Below, in pieces: positions 1 through 7,528 of a stretch of DNA of 7,762 nt. The translations under genes and the position numbers were made by a program. Numbering within the stretch: position 1 is the first letter of the stretch; each line of letters opens with the position of its first letter. The notes under the pieces were generated by a model. That model searched no databases and was not told where the DNA came from. It saw only the letters and a list, made by a program, of their open reading frames with translations. The DNA is from Gammaproteobacteria bacterium (GTDB taxonomy: Bacteria; Pseudomonadota; Gammaproteobacteria; GRL18). Location of the stretch: positions 1 through 7,762 of the forward strand of contig DAOVUK010000130.1 of assembly GCA_030632625.1 (NCBI GenBank), written 5' to 3'.

Positions 1-207
1 CAGCTGCTGTTCTTCAATAATATCCTGCTCAATTTCTGTGGGTGAAGCGCCGGGCCAGGCGGTGACGATTGATATTTTTGCTTCGGTGACATTGGGTGTT
101 AATTGCAGCGGTAATTTTTGCAGCGCGAGTAATCCGAAAAGAAGGATTAAAATCACTGCAACAGTAATGGTGACGGGTTTATGTAAGGAATATTTAATGA
201 TATCCAT
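1..207 (-). CDS. RND-family efflux transporter, N-terminal fragment (runs off the window)
   Basis: Only the first 69 residues are visible; the reading frame is open to base 1. The protein starts MDIIKYSLHKPVT, has one hydrophobic helix at about residues 12-30, then LPLQLTPNV (32-40) and WPGASPTEIE (51-60). This is the standard N-terminus of RND inner-membrane pumps: cytoplasmic end, TM1, the 'LP...PNV' turn, then the 'PGAS..EIE' start of the first periplasmic porter domain. Such pumps form proton-driven trimers that pass drugs, metals or other compounds to a periplasmic adaptor and an outer-membrane channel. The start ATG (205-207) has a GGAAAA-type ribosome site just upstream and lies 27 bases after the adaptor gene, so the two are probably co-transcribed. 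Substrate and subfamily cannot be told from this fragment. Confidence 0.87.
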   Translation of the reverse strand, partial: MDIIKYSLHKPVTITVAVILILLFGLLALQKLPLQLTPNVTEAKISIVTAWPGASPTEIEQDIIEEQQL

Positions 208-234
208 AATATTTTTTTCCGGAAAAGCTTACAT

Positions 235-1326
235 TTAATTAACGTGTTTTATTTTCAGCGCTTGTCCGGGAAAGACGCGTTCATTGCCTTTAATAATGAC
301 TTGCATGCCTGCATTGAGAGTATTTTCAGTATTTTTTTCTTTAGCCGAAATAGAGGCCATAGAGCCGTCATATAAATGCACTATAACCGGGTACATTTTT
401 GCTTTATTCTTGTCCTCTACCTGTTCTACGACAAAAATAACATCATTGCCAAAGCGCTTGATAACAGCATCCCTTGGCACCAGAAGCGTATCATTGCTGT
501 GGCTTCTGGGTAAGTGTATAAGCGCTTCCATGCCTTCGAACAAAACAGTCGATTGACTGTGCAGTCTGACCTTTAAGGGGAAAGTTCTGCTTGTATTGTC
601 GCCCTTAATAATGATCCCTTCAATCGTGCCGGTTAATGACTGGCGACCCGCTTTAACCATTAGTTGTTCACCCGTTTTAATATCCAGCGCATAAGAAGCA
701 GGCAGATCAAACAGGCTGATGACTTGTTGCGGATTGATTAAGGTTGCAATTTTGCCGCCCTGTTCAACCCATTCACCAATTTCCACATAACGTGCAGTGA
801 TAATGCCGCTAAAAGGCGCTTTTATGATAGTTTGCTGACGCTCAATTAATAGTGCATCTAATTCGGCATTAGATGAAATGAGCTTTTGATCAATACGAAT
901 TTTATCATAGTAAATTTCATCGTATTTTTGTTGTGACACATTTTTTTGCTGAACCAGTTTTTTATAACGTTTTAGATCTTTGGCTGATTTTTCTTTGAGC
1001 AAATCAAGCTCTTTTATTGATGCCTGAATGGCTTTAATTTTGGAATCAAGTATTTCGTGATCCAGCTCGACTAGAATATCACCTTTATGTATGTGCTCAG
1101 TGGTATCAAAATTTACTTTAAGAACCATGCCCGGTGTTTTAGAGGCCAGTAAGGAGGATTGTGAAAAATGGATGCTGCCGATAAAAACCTGCTCAGTATT
1201 AAGATTTCCCCTTTTAATCAGGCTTGTCTGGACTAAAGTTTCAGCAATACTATTAGCTGGAGCAATAAACTGGCTAAGAAAAAAGATAAGAAACCAGATA
1301 AAAAATGCACAATGCTTACTTTTCAT
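235..1326 (-). CDS. Periplasmic adaptor (membrane fusion protein) of an RND efflux system
   Basis: The product has 363 residues, a usual length for this family. The N-terminus has a basic start, a hydrophobic core (about 8-22) and a likely signal-peptidase site near residues 26-28 (ANSIA-ET), so it should be periplasmic; no lipobox cysteine follows the core. Order of parts: first half of the lipoyl-like domain (about 60-92, with PGMVLKVNFDTTEHIHKGDIL), an alpha-helical hairpin rich in K, Q, E and L (about 95-165), second lipoyl half (about 166-198, APFSGIITARYVEIGEWVEQG), a beta-barrel domain (about 200-275), and a membrane-proximal domain opened by LLVPRDAVIKR (281-291). Adaptors of this kind join the RND pump to an outer-membrane channel. 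The gene begins 6 bases after the regulator's stop and is followed by the RND gene, which supports one operon. The ribosome site is weak, so it may depend on translation of the gene before it. The exported substrate is unknown. Confidence 0.93.
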   Translation of the reverse strand: MKSKHCAFFIWFLIFFLSQFIAPANSIAETLVQTSLIKRGNLNTEQVFIGSIHFSQSSLLASKTPGMVLKVNFDTTEHIHKGDILVELDHEILDSKIKAIQASIKELDLLKEKSAKDLKRYKKLVQQKNVSQQKYDEIYYDKIRIDQKLISSNAELDALLIERQQTIIKAPFSGIITARYVEIGEWVEQGGKIATLINPQQVISLFDLPASYALDIKTGEQLMVKAGRQSLTGTIEGIIIKGDNTSRTFPLKVRLHSQSTVLFEGMEALIHLPRSHSNDTLLVPRDAVIKRFGNDVIFVVEQVEDKNKAKMYPVIVHLYDGSMASISAKEKNTENTLNAGMQVIIKGNERVFPGQALKIKHVN

Positions 1327-1332
1327 AAAGGC

Positions 1333-2271
1333 TCAGCTGGCAACTTCTTCAAAACCCGTGGCAATTGATTTATGCAGTTTTTCACGGGTGGTTTTGATTA
1401 ATTCTTCAACATTCCGTTCATCATCACTCTTTAAGGTAACGGTCATCGCCATGGCACAATGAATGTTAAGAAAGCCTGAACTTGTTTTATAAGAACGATG
1501 GTTAAGATCGTGTAAAATGCGTTTAAAATTACGACACCGGACATCATCCGTGAGGTTATACATAGCAATCAGAAATTCATCCTGTTGTGTATGACCGATG
1601 AGATCAATCGGTCGGACATGTCGACATATTCTCGTTGCCACACTGCTCATAAGCTGCTCATGAACCGTTTTGCCGTATGACGTTATTATACTGTCAAGAT
1701 CAGTCACTTTTAAAATGGCGCAACAGGTTGAACCACCTCTTGAGTGAGTTTGTTTTAATAAAGCATCGAGGCGGTTCTGGGTGTCATCAAGGCGACCAAG
1801 ACCGGTAATTTGATCCACTGTACATTTTAATTCAAAAAGCTTATGAAGGTTTTTGGTGCTCTGTAATAATTCATTTTGCATGGTTGCAACACGACCGGCT
1901 GAATAAACCCGGGCAGCCAGTTCTATCTGATTTGGCGGTTTGACAATATAATCATCCACACCTTCTTCAAAAGCAGTACGGATGGATGAAATATCATCTT
2001 TGGCAGTCAACAGCACAATACCGGTGTAATGCTGATTGTTTTTGTCCAGCTGGCGAATTCTCTGGGCTAATTCAAGACCATCCATTTCCGGCATAAGCCA
2101 GTCAGCCAGGACAACATCAACAGGATGCTGTTTTAACCGGGTCAGGGCCTCAGGTGCATTATTAACGACATCAACAGCGGTATAGCCTTCTTTATTTAGA
2201 GCACGGCGAATAAATTCACAACTGAATTTCATATCGTCAACAACCAGAATGCTTAGAGAATCACGTATCAT
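1333..2271 (-). CDS. Response regulator with receiver domain and degenerate GGDEF domain
   Basis: The product has 312 residues and no signal peptide or membrane helix, so it is cytoplasmic. Residues 6-125 form a CheY-like receiver: acidic pair D12/D13, phospho-acceptor D57 (ADWLMPEMDG), T89 in LLTA, and K111 in IVKPP. All are intact, so phosphorylation by a histidine kinase is expected. A short helical linker (about 128-155) leads to a GGDEF-type fold (about 156-305). There the signature reads QQDEF (229-233) in place of GGDEF, and the usual DxDxFKxxND metal and substrate motif is eroded to a stretch around DLDSIITSYG (191-200). Yet RPID (220-223) keeps the RxxD inhibitory-site pattern at the right spacing before the signature. 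The inference is a c-di-GMP-sensing or protein-contact module and not an active diguanylate cyclase. It is first in a probable operon with the efflux genes. The start has GGGG about 8 bases upstream. No kinase gene is in view. Confidence 0.9.
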   Translation of the reverse strand: MIRDSLSILVVDDMKFSCEFIRRALNKEGYTAVDVVNNAPEALTRLKQHPVDVVLADWLMPEMDGLELAQRIRQLDKNNQHYTGIVLLTAKDDISSIRTAFEEGVDDYIVKPPNQIELAARVYSAGRVATMQNELLQSTKNLHKLFELKCTVDQITGLGRLDDTQNRLDALLKQTHSRGGSTCCAILKVTDLDSIITSYGKTVHEQLMSSVATRICRHVRPIDLIGHTQQDEFLIAMYNLTDDVRCRNFKRILHDLNHRSYKTSSGFLNIHCAMAMTVTLKSDDERNVEELIKTTREKLHKSIATGFEEVAS

Positions 2272-2293
2272 TTTAGCCCCAATGATTTTATTT

Positions 2294-2435
2294 AGTAACT
2301 ATTCAGCGTGTTTAGATTTTGCTTCAGAACAAGGCATTTTCGCACGGAAAATGTGAGCATATAGAAATATGTGACCATTTGAGTACGAAAATAACGCCGT
2401 TATGGAGTAAAAGATGAATATGCTGAGTAGTTACT
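2294..2435. repeat. 142-bp imperfect palindrome with terminal inverted repeats (MITE-like element)
   Basis: The ends AGTAACTATTCAGC (2294-2307) and GCTGAGTAGTTACT (2422-2435) are inverted copies matching at 13 of 14 positions. Inner arms are concentric with them: ATTTTCGCAC (2336-2345) pairs with GTACGAAAAT (2383-2392) at 9 of 10, and CATAT (2358-2362) pairs with ATATG (2367-2371) round an AGAA loop. All three pairs share the centre 2364.5, so the whole unit is one long fold-back. There is a second local hairpin, CATTTTC/GAAAATG (2335-2353). No open reading frame of note lies within. This is the shape of a non-autonomous miniature element or large REP-like repeat. The T/A-rich flanks hide any target duplication, and no mobilising transposase is present, so mobility is inferred. 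Confidence 0.8.
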
Positions 2436-2524
2436 TTTTTATTATAAATGCCTTCAGCTTGATAAATACGCTGATAAATAAGAGTGCTATGTAGTTATTT
2501 TAACAGTAAACTACACTACTTCAA
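2436..2524 (+). promoter_or_regulatory. AT-rich leader of the sbcDC operon with a direct repeat and a dyad
   Basis: This is the only stretch between the palindromic element and sbcD, so the sbcDC promoter probably lies here or in the element itself. It holds a direct repeat TGATAAATA (2460-2468 and 2472-2480, 12-base period) and a dyad TGTAGTT/AACTACA (2490-2496 and 2509-2515, 12-base loop). These could be operator half-sites or an mRNA hairpin. No box pair with good consensus and spacing for sigma-70 was found, so no promoter position is given. Confidence 0.3.
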
Positions 2525-2572
2525 ATGGTTAGTAAGAAAAAACAGCCGGATTATCTTATTAAGAGTGGAAAT

Positions 2573-4000
2573 ATGTTAAAGATTTTACATACTGCTGACT
2601 GGCATCTGGGGCATCGCTTACATGGCATCTCCAGAAAATATGAACATGAGGCTTTTTTAAACTGGCTGTTAAGGCAAATTGAGCTAACTGAAGCTGATGT
2701 TTTAATTATTGCCGGTGATATTTTTGATTCAGCCAATCCGCCTGCCAGTGCTCAGTCTGTTTTCTATGATTTTCTGCTTAAAGCCAGGCAATGCAGTCAG
2801 ACATTAGATATTATTATCATTGGCGGCAATCATGACTCGGCATCCAGATTAGATGCCCCCTCACAAATTTTACAAAGTCTGGGCATTCACGTAGTCGGGG
2901 GGCTGACTCGTGTGAAAAACGGCGGCATTGACTGGCAGCGTCTGCTGATTCCATTGACCGATCAAGGTGGTGAAATCAGGGCAATTTGCGGCGCAATGCC
3001 TTTTATTCGCAATGCAGATCTGCCTCAAATGAGCGGACAGGCGCTTAACGAAACAGATGATCCGCTTATTCAGGGAGTCGCTGATCTTTATCAGCAGTTA
3101 TTTGCAAAAATGCAACAGTATAAAGCAGATCTGCAGCTTGATGATTCTATCGGTCAAATATTGACCGGGCATTGCTATATGGTCGGTACTGAATTGTCGG
3201 CACTTAGTGAACGCAGAATTCTGGGCGGCAATCAGCATGCTTTACCAGCCGGTATTTTTAATGAAAATATTGATTATGTTGCCCTGGGGCATCTGCATAA
3301 AGCACAACAGGTCACTTTCACGTTACCAGGCAGCGCAAAAAATACTTCTGATAAAAGCAGAAAAACACTGATTCGATACAGTGGTTCACCTATTCCTTTA
3401 TCGTTTACAGAAAGAAATTATAAACATCAAATCAGCCAGATTATATTGCCTGCTGAACCTGCTGAACCTGCTGAAAACTCTGAAATTGAGACTACAGAGA
3501 CAATTCAAATACAGGAAATCATTATTCCCCGTGCGGTTTTGATCCAATGTATTCCTGAGCACGGTTTTGCTGCATTATCTGAACTGGAAGCACTTATTGC
3601 ACAACAAAATTTTGCACAAGAAGCGTTTACCGGTGAACAGTCTGAGTCTGACAACTTAGCAAGTGAGCCGTTGGATAAAAAAGATAAAGAGCATAAAAAG
3701 ACTCGGGCAGCCTATCCCATGTTAGAGATTAAAGTTGAACTGGATAAGCCTGAACCCGGCCTGCGTCAGCAGATTGAAGCTATGCTGGAAGGTCAGGCAG
3801 TTCGATTATTAAAAATAAGTGTACACTATCCGGGAAAAGGACAAGCTCTGGCCGACAAAAAACAACAGACACGTCTGGAAGAACTGCATCCTGAAGATGT
3901 GTTTCAACAATGTTATCAGCGCAGTTTTGCTCAGCAGGCTCCGGAAAATATCACTGCTCTTTTTCAGCAGCTGCTGGAGACGGTGGAGGGACAGGAATAA
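2573..4000 (+). CDS. sbcD: Exonuclease subunit SbcD (Mre11-type nuclease)
   Basis: SbcD is the metallo-nuclease subunit of the SbcCD complex, which cuts hairpins and palindromes and degrades or unblocks double-strand ends in the cytoplasm. The 475-residue product starts MLKILHTADWHLG. It carries the calcineurin-like phosphoesterase motifs in order: D9 and H11, GD49 (AGDIFD), GGNHD (84-88), LTGH200 and GH240LH242. Together these supply the two-manganese site. The capping and SbcC-binding region follows. An in-frame ATG at 2525 would add 16 residues, but the one at 2573 places the family motif at the usual distance from the start and has GAGTGGA just upstream, so it is preferred. The protein is longer than the roughly 400-residue E. 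coli form. Extra length appears as PAE-rich and charged linkers (about 293-316 and 353-380) in the C-terminal part. The stop overlaps the sbcC start. Confidence 0.97.
   Translation: MLKILHTADWHLGHRLHGISRKYEHEAFLNWLLRQIELTEADVLIIAGDIFDSANPPASAQSVFYDFLLKARQCSQTLDIIIIGGNHDSASRLDAPSQILQSLGIHVVGGLTRVKNGGIDWQRLLIPLTDQGGEIRAICGAMPFIRNADLPQMSGQALNETDDPLIQGVADLYQQLFAKMQQYKADLQLDDSIGQILTGHCYMVGTELSALSERRILGGNQHALPAGIFNENIDYVALGHLHKAQQVTFTLPGSAKNTSDKSRKTLIRYSGSPIPLSFTERNYKHQISQIILPAEPAEPAENSEIETTETIQIQEIIIPRAVLIQCIPEHGFAALSELEALIAQQNFAQEAFTGEQSESDNLASEPLDKKDKEHKKTRAAYPMLEIKVELDKPEPGLRQQIEAMLEGQAVRLLKISVHYPGKGQALADKKQQTRLEELHPEDVFQQCYQRSFAQQAPENITALFQQLLETVEGQE
3449..3475 (+). repeat. Three tandem 9-bp units inside sbcD
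   Basis: CCTGCTGAA occurs three times in perfect tandem, encoding Pro-Ala-Glu three times (residues 293-301 of SbcD) in a linker. The unit is a multiple of three, so changes in copy number would keep the frame. It is probably a recent slippage product in a region with little structural constraint. Confidence 0.9.
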
Positions 4001-4002
4001 TG
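3985..4002 (+). promoter_or_regulatory. sbcC ribosome site and TAATG stop/start overlap
   Basis: GGAGGG (3985-3990), with AGGA (3992-3995) nearer the start, precedes an ATG at 4000-4002 that shares its A with the sbcD stop TAA (3998-4000). This decides the sbcC start: the frame is open back to 3910, but the ATG at 4000 gives the family N-terminus MRILAIRGKNLASL. It also implies translational coupling of the two subunits. Confidence 0.85.
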
Positions 4003-7000
4003 CGTATTCTGGCTATTCGCGGTAAAAACCTGGCAAGTCTCAGCGGTGATTTTGAAATTGCTTTGAATAAAGCGCCGCTGGAACAGGCAGGTTTATTCGC
4101 CATTACCGGTCATACCGGTGCAGGAAAAAGCACCTTGCTGGATGCTATGTGTCTGGCCTTATTTGATAAAATTCCCCGATTAATCGGCAGCGCTCATGTC
4201 AAAGTGGGCCGTACTGATGAAGATGAAAAACAACGTATCGGCAGTAATGATGTCGGCTCAATTGTCAGTCGCGGAACCGCCGGTGCCTATGCAGAAGTGG
4301 ATTTTATCGGCATTGATAAGCAGCTTTATCGGGCGCATTGGGAAATTAAACGGGCCCGAAATAAAATATCAGGACGTCTGCAGAAACAATCAGTCACTTT
4401 AATGAATATTGATAGCAATGAAATGCTGGGACAAAATAAAAGTGATACTCTGGACGTTATTAGTGAGAAAATCGGGCTGACTTTTGAACAATTTCGTCGT
4501 TCTGTGTTATTAGCTCAGGGTGATTTTTCTGCTTTTTTAAAAGCCAGAAGTGATGAACGTTCGGCATTATTAGAACGGATCACAGGGACAGAAATTTATT
4601 CTCAATTATCTGTTTCGGCCTTTCGAAATTTTCAGGAACAGGAGCAGCTGTTAAATCGCATTGAGGATAAAATAAAATATGATGTGCCTCTGGAAAATCA
4701 ACAAAGACAGGATTTACAGTTCAAAATCACCGAGCTGGACGATGAAATACTTCTTTACAATAAAAATATTGACAGCAGTCGTGCAATACTTCAATGGCAT
4801 GATGTAAAAGAGCAATTACAAAAAGAACAATTATCCGTTACCCGGACTTTATCTGATCTGCAGTATAAAAAAACAGAAAAAGAAGCTTCAAACAAAGAAT
4901 TAGAAAAAATAATCGCCATACAGGGCTTACGGCCATTATTGCAGGGATTGAATAAACTGCTTGAAAAAATATCTGAATTCGAAGCCCAATTAAAACAGGC
5001 TGCAGATGAAGGTGAGATTGTAAAAATAAATAAAGAGAAACTGACTGTCAGTGTTAAACAAATACTGGATAAATTAAAAAACACAGAGCAGCAATATCAA
5101 AAAATAAAACCGGCGCTTTTAAAAGCACGGGAACTTGATACGCAAATAAAACTGATTGCAGAGGAATGTGCTGCCGAGCAAAAAGTGCATAAAGCGTTAA
5201 GCATTTCTTTAACAGAAGTTGAAAGCAAAAGAATTGATCTGGATAAAGTGCTTGATGAGCAGCAAATGCGAGAGCAGGAAATCTTAAATATAACAGAAGA
5301 ATTAAGTCAATTACAAAAGCAGAGACAGCAAGTATCACTTGAAGAACTTAATCAGCAAAAAGACAATATTGAACAACAACGCAAACAATTACAACAAGCC
5401 AGCCAGATTTATCAGTTATATATTGGCACAGAATTAAACCTGAAACACAATAAGAAAAAACAGGCAGAACAGCATAATCGCTTAAATGAATGGCGAAAAA
5501 GCAAAGACCTAAAGAATTCTGAATATCAGGTATCAACAGCCTTACTTGAAGAAGCCAGACGTGCACTTGTCATTATACAGGAATCAGTGACTCAGGGCGC
5601 TCAATCACTGCGTAGTCTGTTAAAAAAAGAACAGGCATGTCCTGTTTGCGGCTCAACAGAACACCCCTGGGCAGAACAGGATTTAATTCTGCATCAACAC
5701 TATCAGCAGCAGACGGAACGGGTGAATGAACTGGAAAAATCAGTACAATCCTGCTCAATTACGGTCAATAATCTTCAGCAGAAAATAGAACATGAGAAAG
5801 CGGAGCAATTACGGCTGAATGAACAATACCAGCAGTTGATTTCAGAGTCAGAACAACTGGATAGTCAGTGGCAAAAAGTTATCATTAATCGTATTATTGT
5901 GGGTGAGAATTTAAAACCAATACAGGACTTTGTTCGGGACAGGCAAAACGAAGAACAATTATTGCCGGAAATTGAGAAATTAAACTCACAATTAGAATTA
6001 AACAAAGAGCAGCAAAAACAGTTTATTCTACTGCAGAAAACCATTGACCAGAGACAGACAAGTAAAGACCAGCTGCAGCATAAAGAAAAAGAACTGGGGC
6101 AAGTGATCGCAGAACAAAGAGTCCTGCTGAACAATATTAATAATTTACAGCAGCAGCTGGATAAACATCAGCAGGAACTGAAAAAAAGACAAGGACACAA
6201 AGCGAGTCTGCAGGATGAACGGCAACAGGTTTTTTCCGGACATCAGCTTATTATTTCTGATGAACAGAAGCAGAAAGCCGTGTCAACAATGGATGCCGAT
6301 GCCATTGAAACCTCCTTTACTCATGCTATCAGCCAATTATCAACTCAGTTGGATGCAAAAAAGAATTCACTTGAGCAGATAAAACAAACGCAAATAAAAA
6401 TCACTGAACAATGTCTTTATCTGCAGCAACATATTGAGCAGAACAAACAACAGAAATCCGTTCAGGAAACGCAGTTAAACTCACAATTGGATCGTTATTC
6501 TCTGCAATTATCAGAGCTCAAACGCTTATTACAATATGATGAGCAATGGATCAAAAAACAGCAGGATGATTTTAGTCTGCTGAACAACAATTTGCTTAAA
6601 TCAGAAACACTATTAGTGGAACGAAATTTAAAGCTGGCACAGCATAAGGTACAATTTGAGATCTTTCCAGAGTCTTTAAAGAAAATCTCGAAGGATGATA
6701 TATCAACACAGCTAAAGGAACAACTGAAAATAATACATAGCATGCAAGCTGCACTGCATGAAAAACAGCTTGAATTAAAGCTGGATACTGAGAAAAAACA
6801 ACGTATAGCAAAGATTCAGGTGGAACTGGATGTGCAAAAAGAAAATTGCCGTGAATGGGGCGCTCTGAATGAGCTGATTGGCTCTGCCAGCGGCCATAAA
6901 TTTAGAATTTTTGCCCAGAGTCTGACTCTGGAATCGCTGCTTGCGCATGCCAATGAACATCTGAATGATTTTGCCCGCCGTTATCAGTTACAGCGGGTAC

Positions 7001-7353
7001 CCGGTACTGATCTGGATCTGCAGATAATGGATCGTGATATGGCTGATGAAGTTCGCAGTGTGCAAAGTCTTTCAGGGGGGGAGAGTTTTCTGGTGTCATT
7101 GGCCTTAGCTCTGGGTCTTGCCTCCCTGTCATCTACTAGAACCCAGGTGGAATCATTATTTATAGATGAAGGTTTTGGCACATTGGATCAGGAAACACTG
7201 GATATTGCTATCGCCAGTCTGGATACTTTGCAAGGACTGGGCCGTCAGGTTGGTATTATCTCGCATGTCCCGATTCTGGTGGAACGCATTGGTGTGCGTG
7301 TGGTTGTGGAGAAAATGGGGGGAGGACAAAGTCGTGTTTTGCTTGAATCATGA
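4000..7353 (+). CDS. sbcC: Exonuclease subunit SbcC (Rad50-type SMC-like ATPase)
   Basis: SbcC is the ATPase and DNA-tethering subunit that works with SbcD on DNA ends, hairpins and stalled-fork palindromes. The product has 1117 residues, slightly above the roughly 1050 of E. coli. The N-terminal ATPase lobe has Walker A GHTGAGKST (37-45) and the Q-loop glutamine Q173 (LLAQGDFSAFLKA). Two long coiled-coil arms rich in Q, E, K and L follow (about 215-535 and 565-930). They are joined by the zinc hook CPVC (547-550), which dimerises two molecules. The C-terminal lobe has the ABC signature LSGGE (1024-1028), Walker B LFIDEG (1053-1058) with catalytic E1057, the D-loop (TLD, 1061-1063) and the switch histidine H1089 (SHVP). 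All active residues are present and the frame is unbroken. Glutamine is very frequent in the arms. It is the last gene of the sbcDC operon; no clear terminator follows. Confidence 0.97.
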   Translation: MRILAIRGKNLASLSGDFEIALNKAPLEQAGLFAITGHTGAGKSTLLDAMCLALFDKIPRLIGSAHVKVGRTDEDEKQRIGSNDVGSIVSRGTAGAYAEVDFIGIDKQLYRAHWEIKRARNKISGRLQKQSVTLMNIDSNEMLGQNKSDTLDVISEKIGLTFEQFRRSVLLAQGDFSAFLKARSDERSALLERITGTEIYSQLSVSAFRNFQEQEQLLNRIEDKIKYDVPLENQQRQDLQFKITELDDEILLYNKNIDSSRAILQWHDVKEQLQKEQLSVTRTLSDLQYKKTEKEASNKELEKIIAIQGLRPLLQGLNKLLEKISEFEAQLKQAADEGEIVKINKEKLTVSVKQILDKLKNTEQQYQKIKPALLKARELDTQIKLIAEECAAEQKVHKALSISLTEVESKRIDLDKVLDEQQMREQEILNITEELSQLQKQRQQVSLEELNQQKDNIEQQRKQLQQASQIYQLYIGTELNLKHNKKKQAEQHNRLNEWRKSKDLKNSEYQVSTALLEEARRALVIIQESVTQGAQSLRSLLKKEQACPVCGSTEHPWAEQDLILHQHYQQQTERVNELEKSVQSCSITVNNLQQKIEHEKAEQLRLNEQYQQLISESEQLDSQWQKVIINRIIVGENLKPIQDFVRDRQNEEQLLPEIEKLNSQLELNKEQQKQFILLQKTIDQRQTSKDQLQHKEKELGQVIAEQRVLLNNINNLQQQLDKHQQELKKRQGHKASLQDERQQVFSGHQLIISDEQKQKAVSTMDADAIETSFTHAISQLSTQLDAKKNSLEQIKQTQIKITEQCLYLQQHIEQNKQQKSVQETQLNSQLDRYSLQLSELKRLLQYDEQWIKKQQDDFSLLNNNLLKSETLLVERNLKLAQHKVQFEIFPESLKKISKDDISTQLKEQLKIIHSMQAALHEKQLELKLDTEKKQRIAKIQVELDVQKENCREWGALNELIGSASGHKFRIFAQSLTLESLLAHANEHLNDFARRYQLQRVPGTDLDLQIMDRDMADEVRSVQSLSGGESFLVSLALALGLASLSSTRTQVESLFIDEGFGTLDQETLDIAIASLDTLQGLGRQVGIISHVPILVERIGVRVVVEKMGGGQSRVLLES

Positions 7354-7458
7354 GCAGATCAGGCTGAACCTGTTATTAATTAAGAATGACGGTTAACTAC
7401 CAGAACGGTAATTTAAAGAATGAGGTGGCGCTCGAAATGTGGTGCTAAAAACGGATGA
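7354..7458. other. Short non-coding spacer after sbcC
   Basis: This holds only weak 4-bp dyads (for example CAGG/CCTG, and TACC/GGTA near 7398-7410) and no GC-rich stem followed by a T run. I see no intrinsic terminator and no gene. ATGTGGT at 7437-7443 resembles the ATGTGGT flanking the third repeat copy further right, so the repeat cluster may begin here. Confidence 0.5.
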
Positions 7459-7500
7459 TTCGATGGGCGGGTTAGCTTTTCGGGGGACGCTTCAAGCCCA
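7459..7500 (+). repeat. Palindromic repeat module, copy A (plus orientation)
   Basis: The module runs TTCGATGGGC, then GGTTAGC and a run of five Gs. Bases 7461-7486 form an ungapped inverted match of 23 of 26 with bases 7540-7565 of copy B. The part after the G run has drifted most from the other two copies. Base composition is clearly more GC-rich than sbcC. Confidence 0.85.
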
Positions 7501-7527
7501 TCCCTGGGTCGCTTATCCTCGGCGTCC
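7485..7527. repeat. Nested hairpins between repeat copies A and B
   Basis: GGACGC (7485-7490) pairs with GCGTCC (7522-7527), and CCCA (7497-7500) pairs with TGGG (7505-7508) round TCCC. They are nested within the larger A/B fold-back, giving a structured region about 130-175 bases after the sbcC stop. It could stall or end transcription or protect the mRNA 3' end, but there is no T run for a classical terminator. Confidence 0.5.
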
Positions 7528-7528
7528 T

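Noticed and set aside
2379..2406. Possible sigma-70 promoter inside the palindromic element (TTGAGT, 16-base gap, TATGGA)
   Set aside because: Both boxes are only partial matches and the spacing is short of the optimum; it is not distinguishable from chance in AT-rich DNA.
2525..2572. Upstream start for sbcD adding 16 residues (MVSKKKQPDYLIKSGN)
   Set aside because: SbcD proteins start a few residues before the DWHLG motif, which fits the ATG at 2573 with GAGTGGA upstream. The longer form has no clear ribosome site.
3910..3999. Upstream extension of the sbcC frame by 30 codons
   Set aside because: The extension lies inside the sbcD 3' end, has no family similarity, and the ATG at 4000 has a strong ribosome site and gives the standard SbcC N-terminus.
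4791..6960. Several minus-strand reading frames of 60-97 codons within sbcC
   Set aside because: They lie antisense to a clearly intact coiled-coil gene, share no known motifs, and arise from its biased glutamine, lysine and leucine codons.
7354..7415. Intrinsic terminator directly after sbcC
   Set aside because: Only 4-bp stems are present and no T run follows them.
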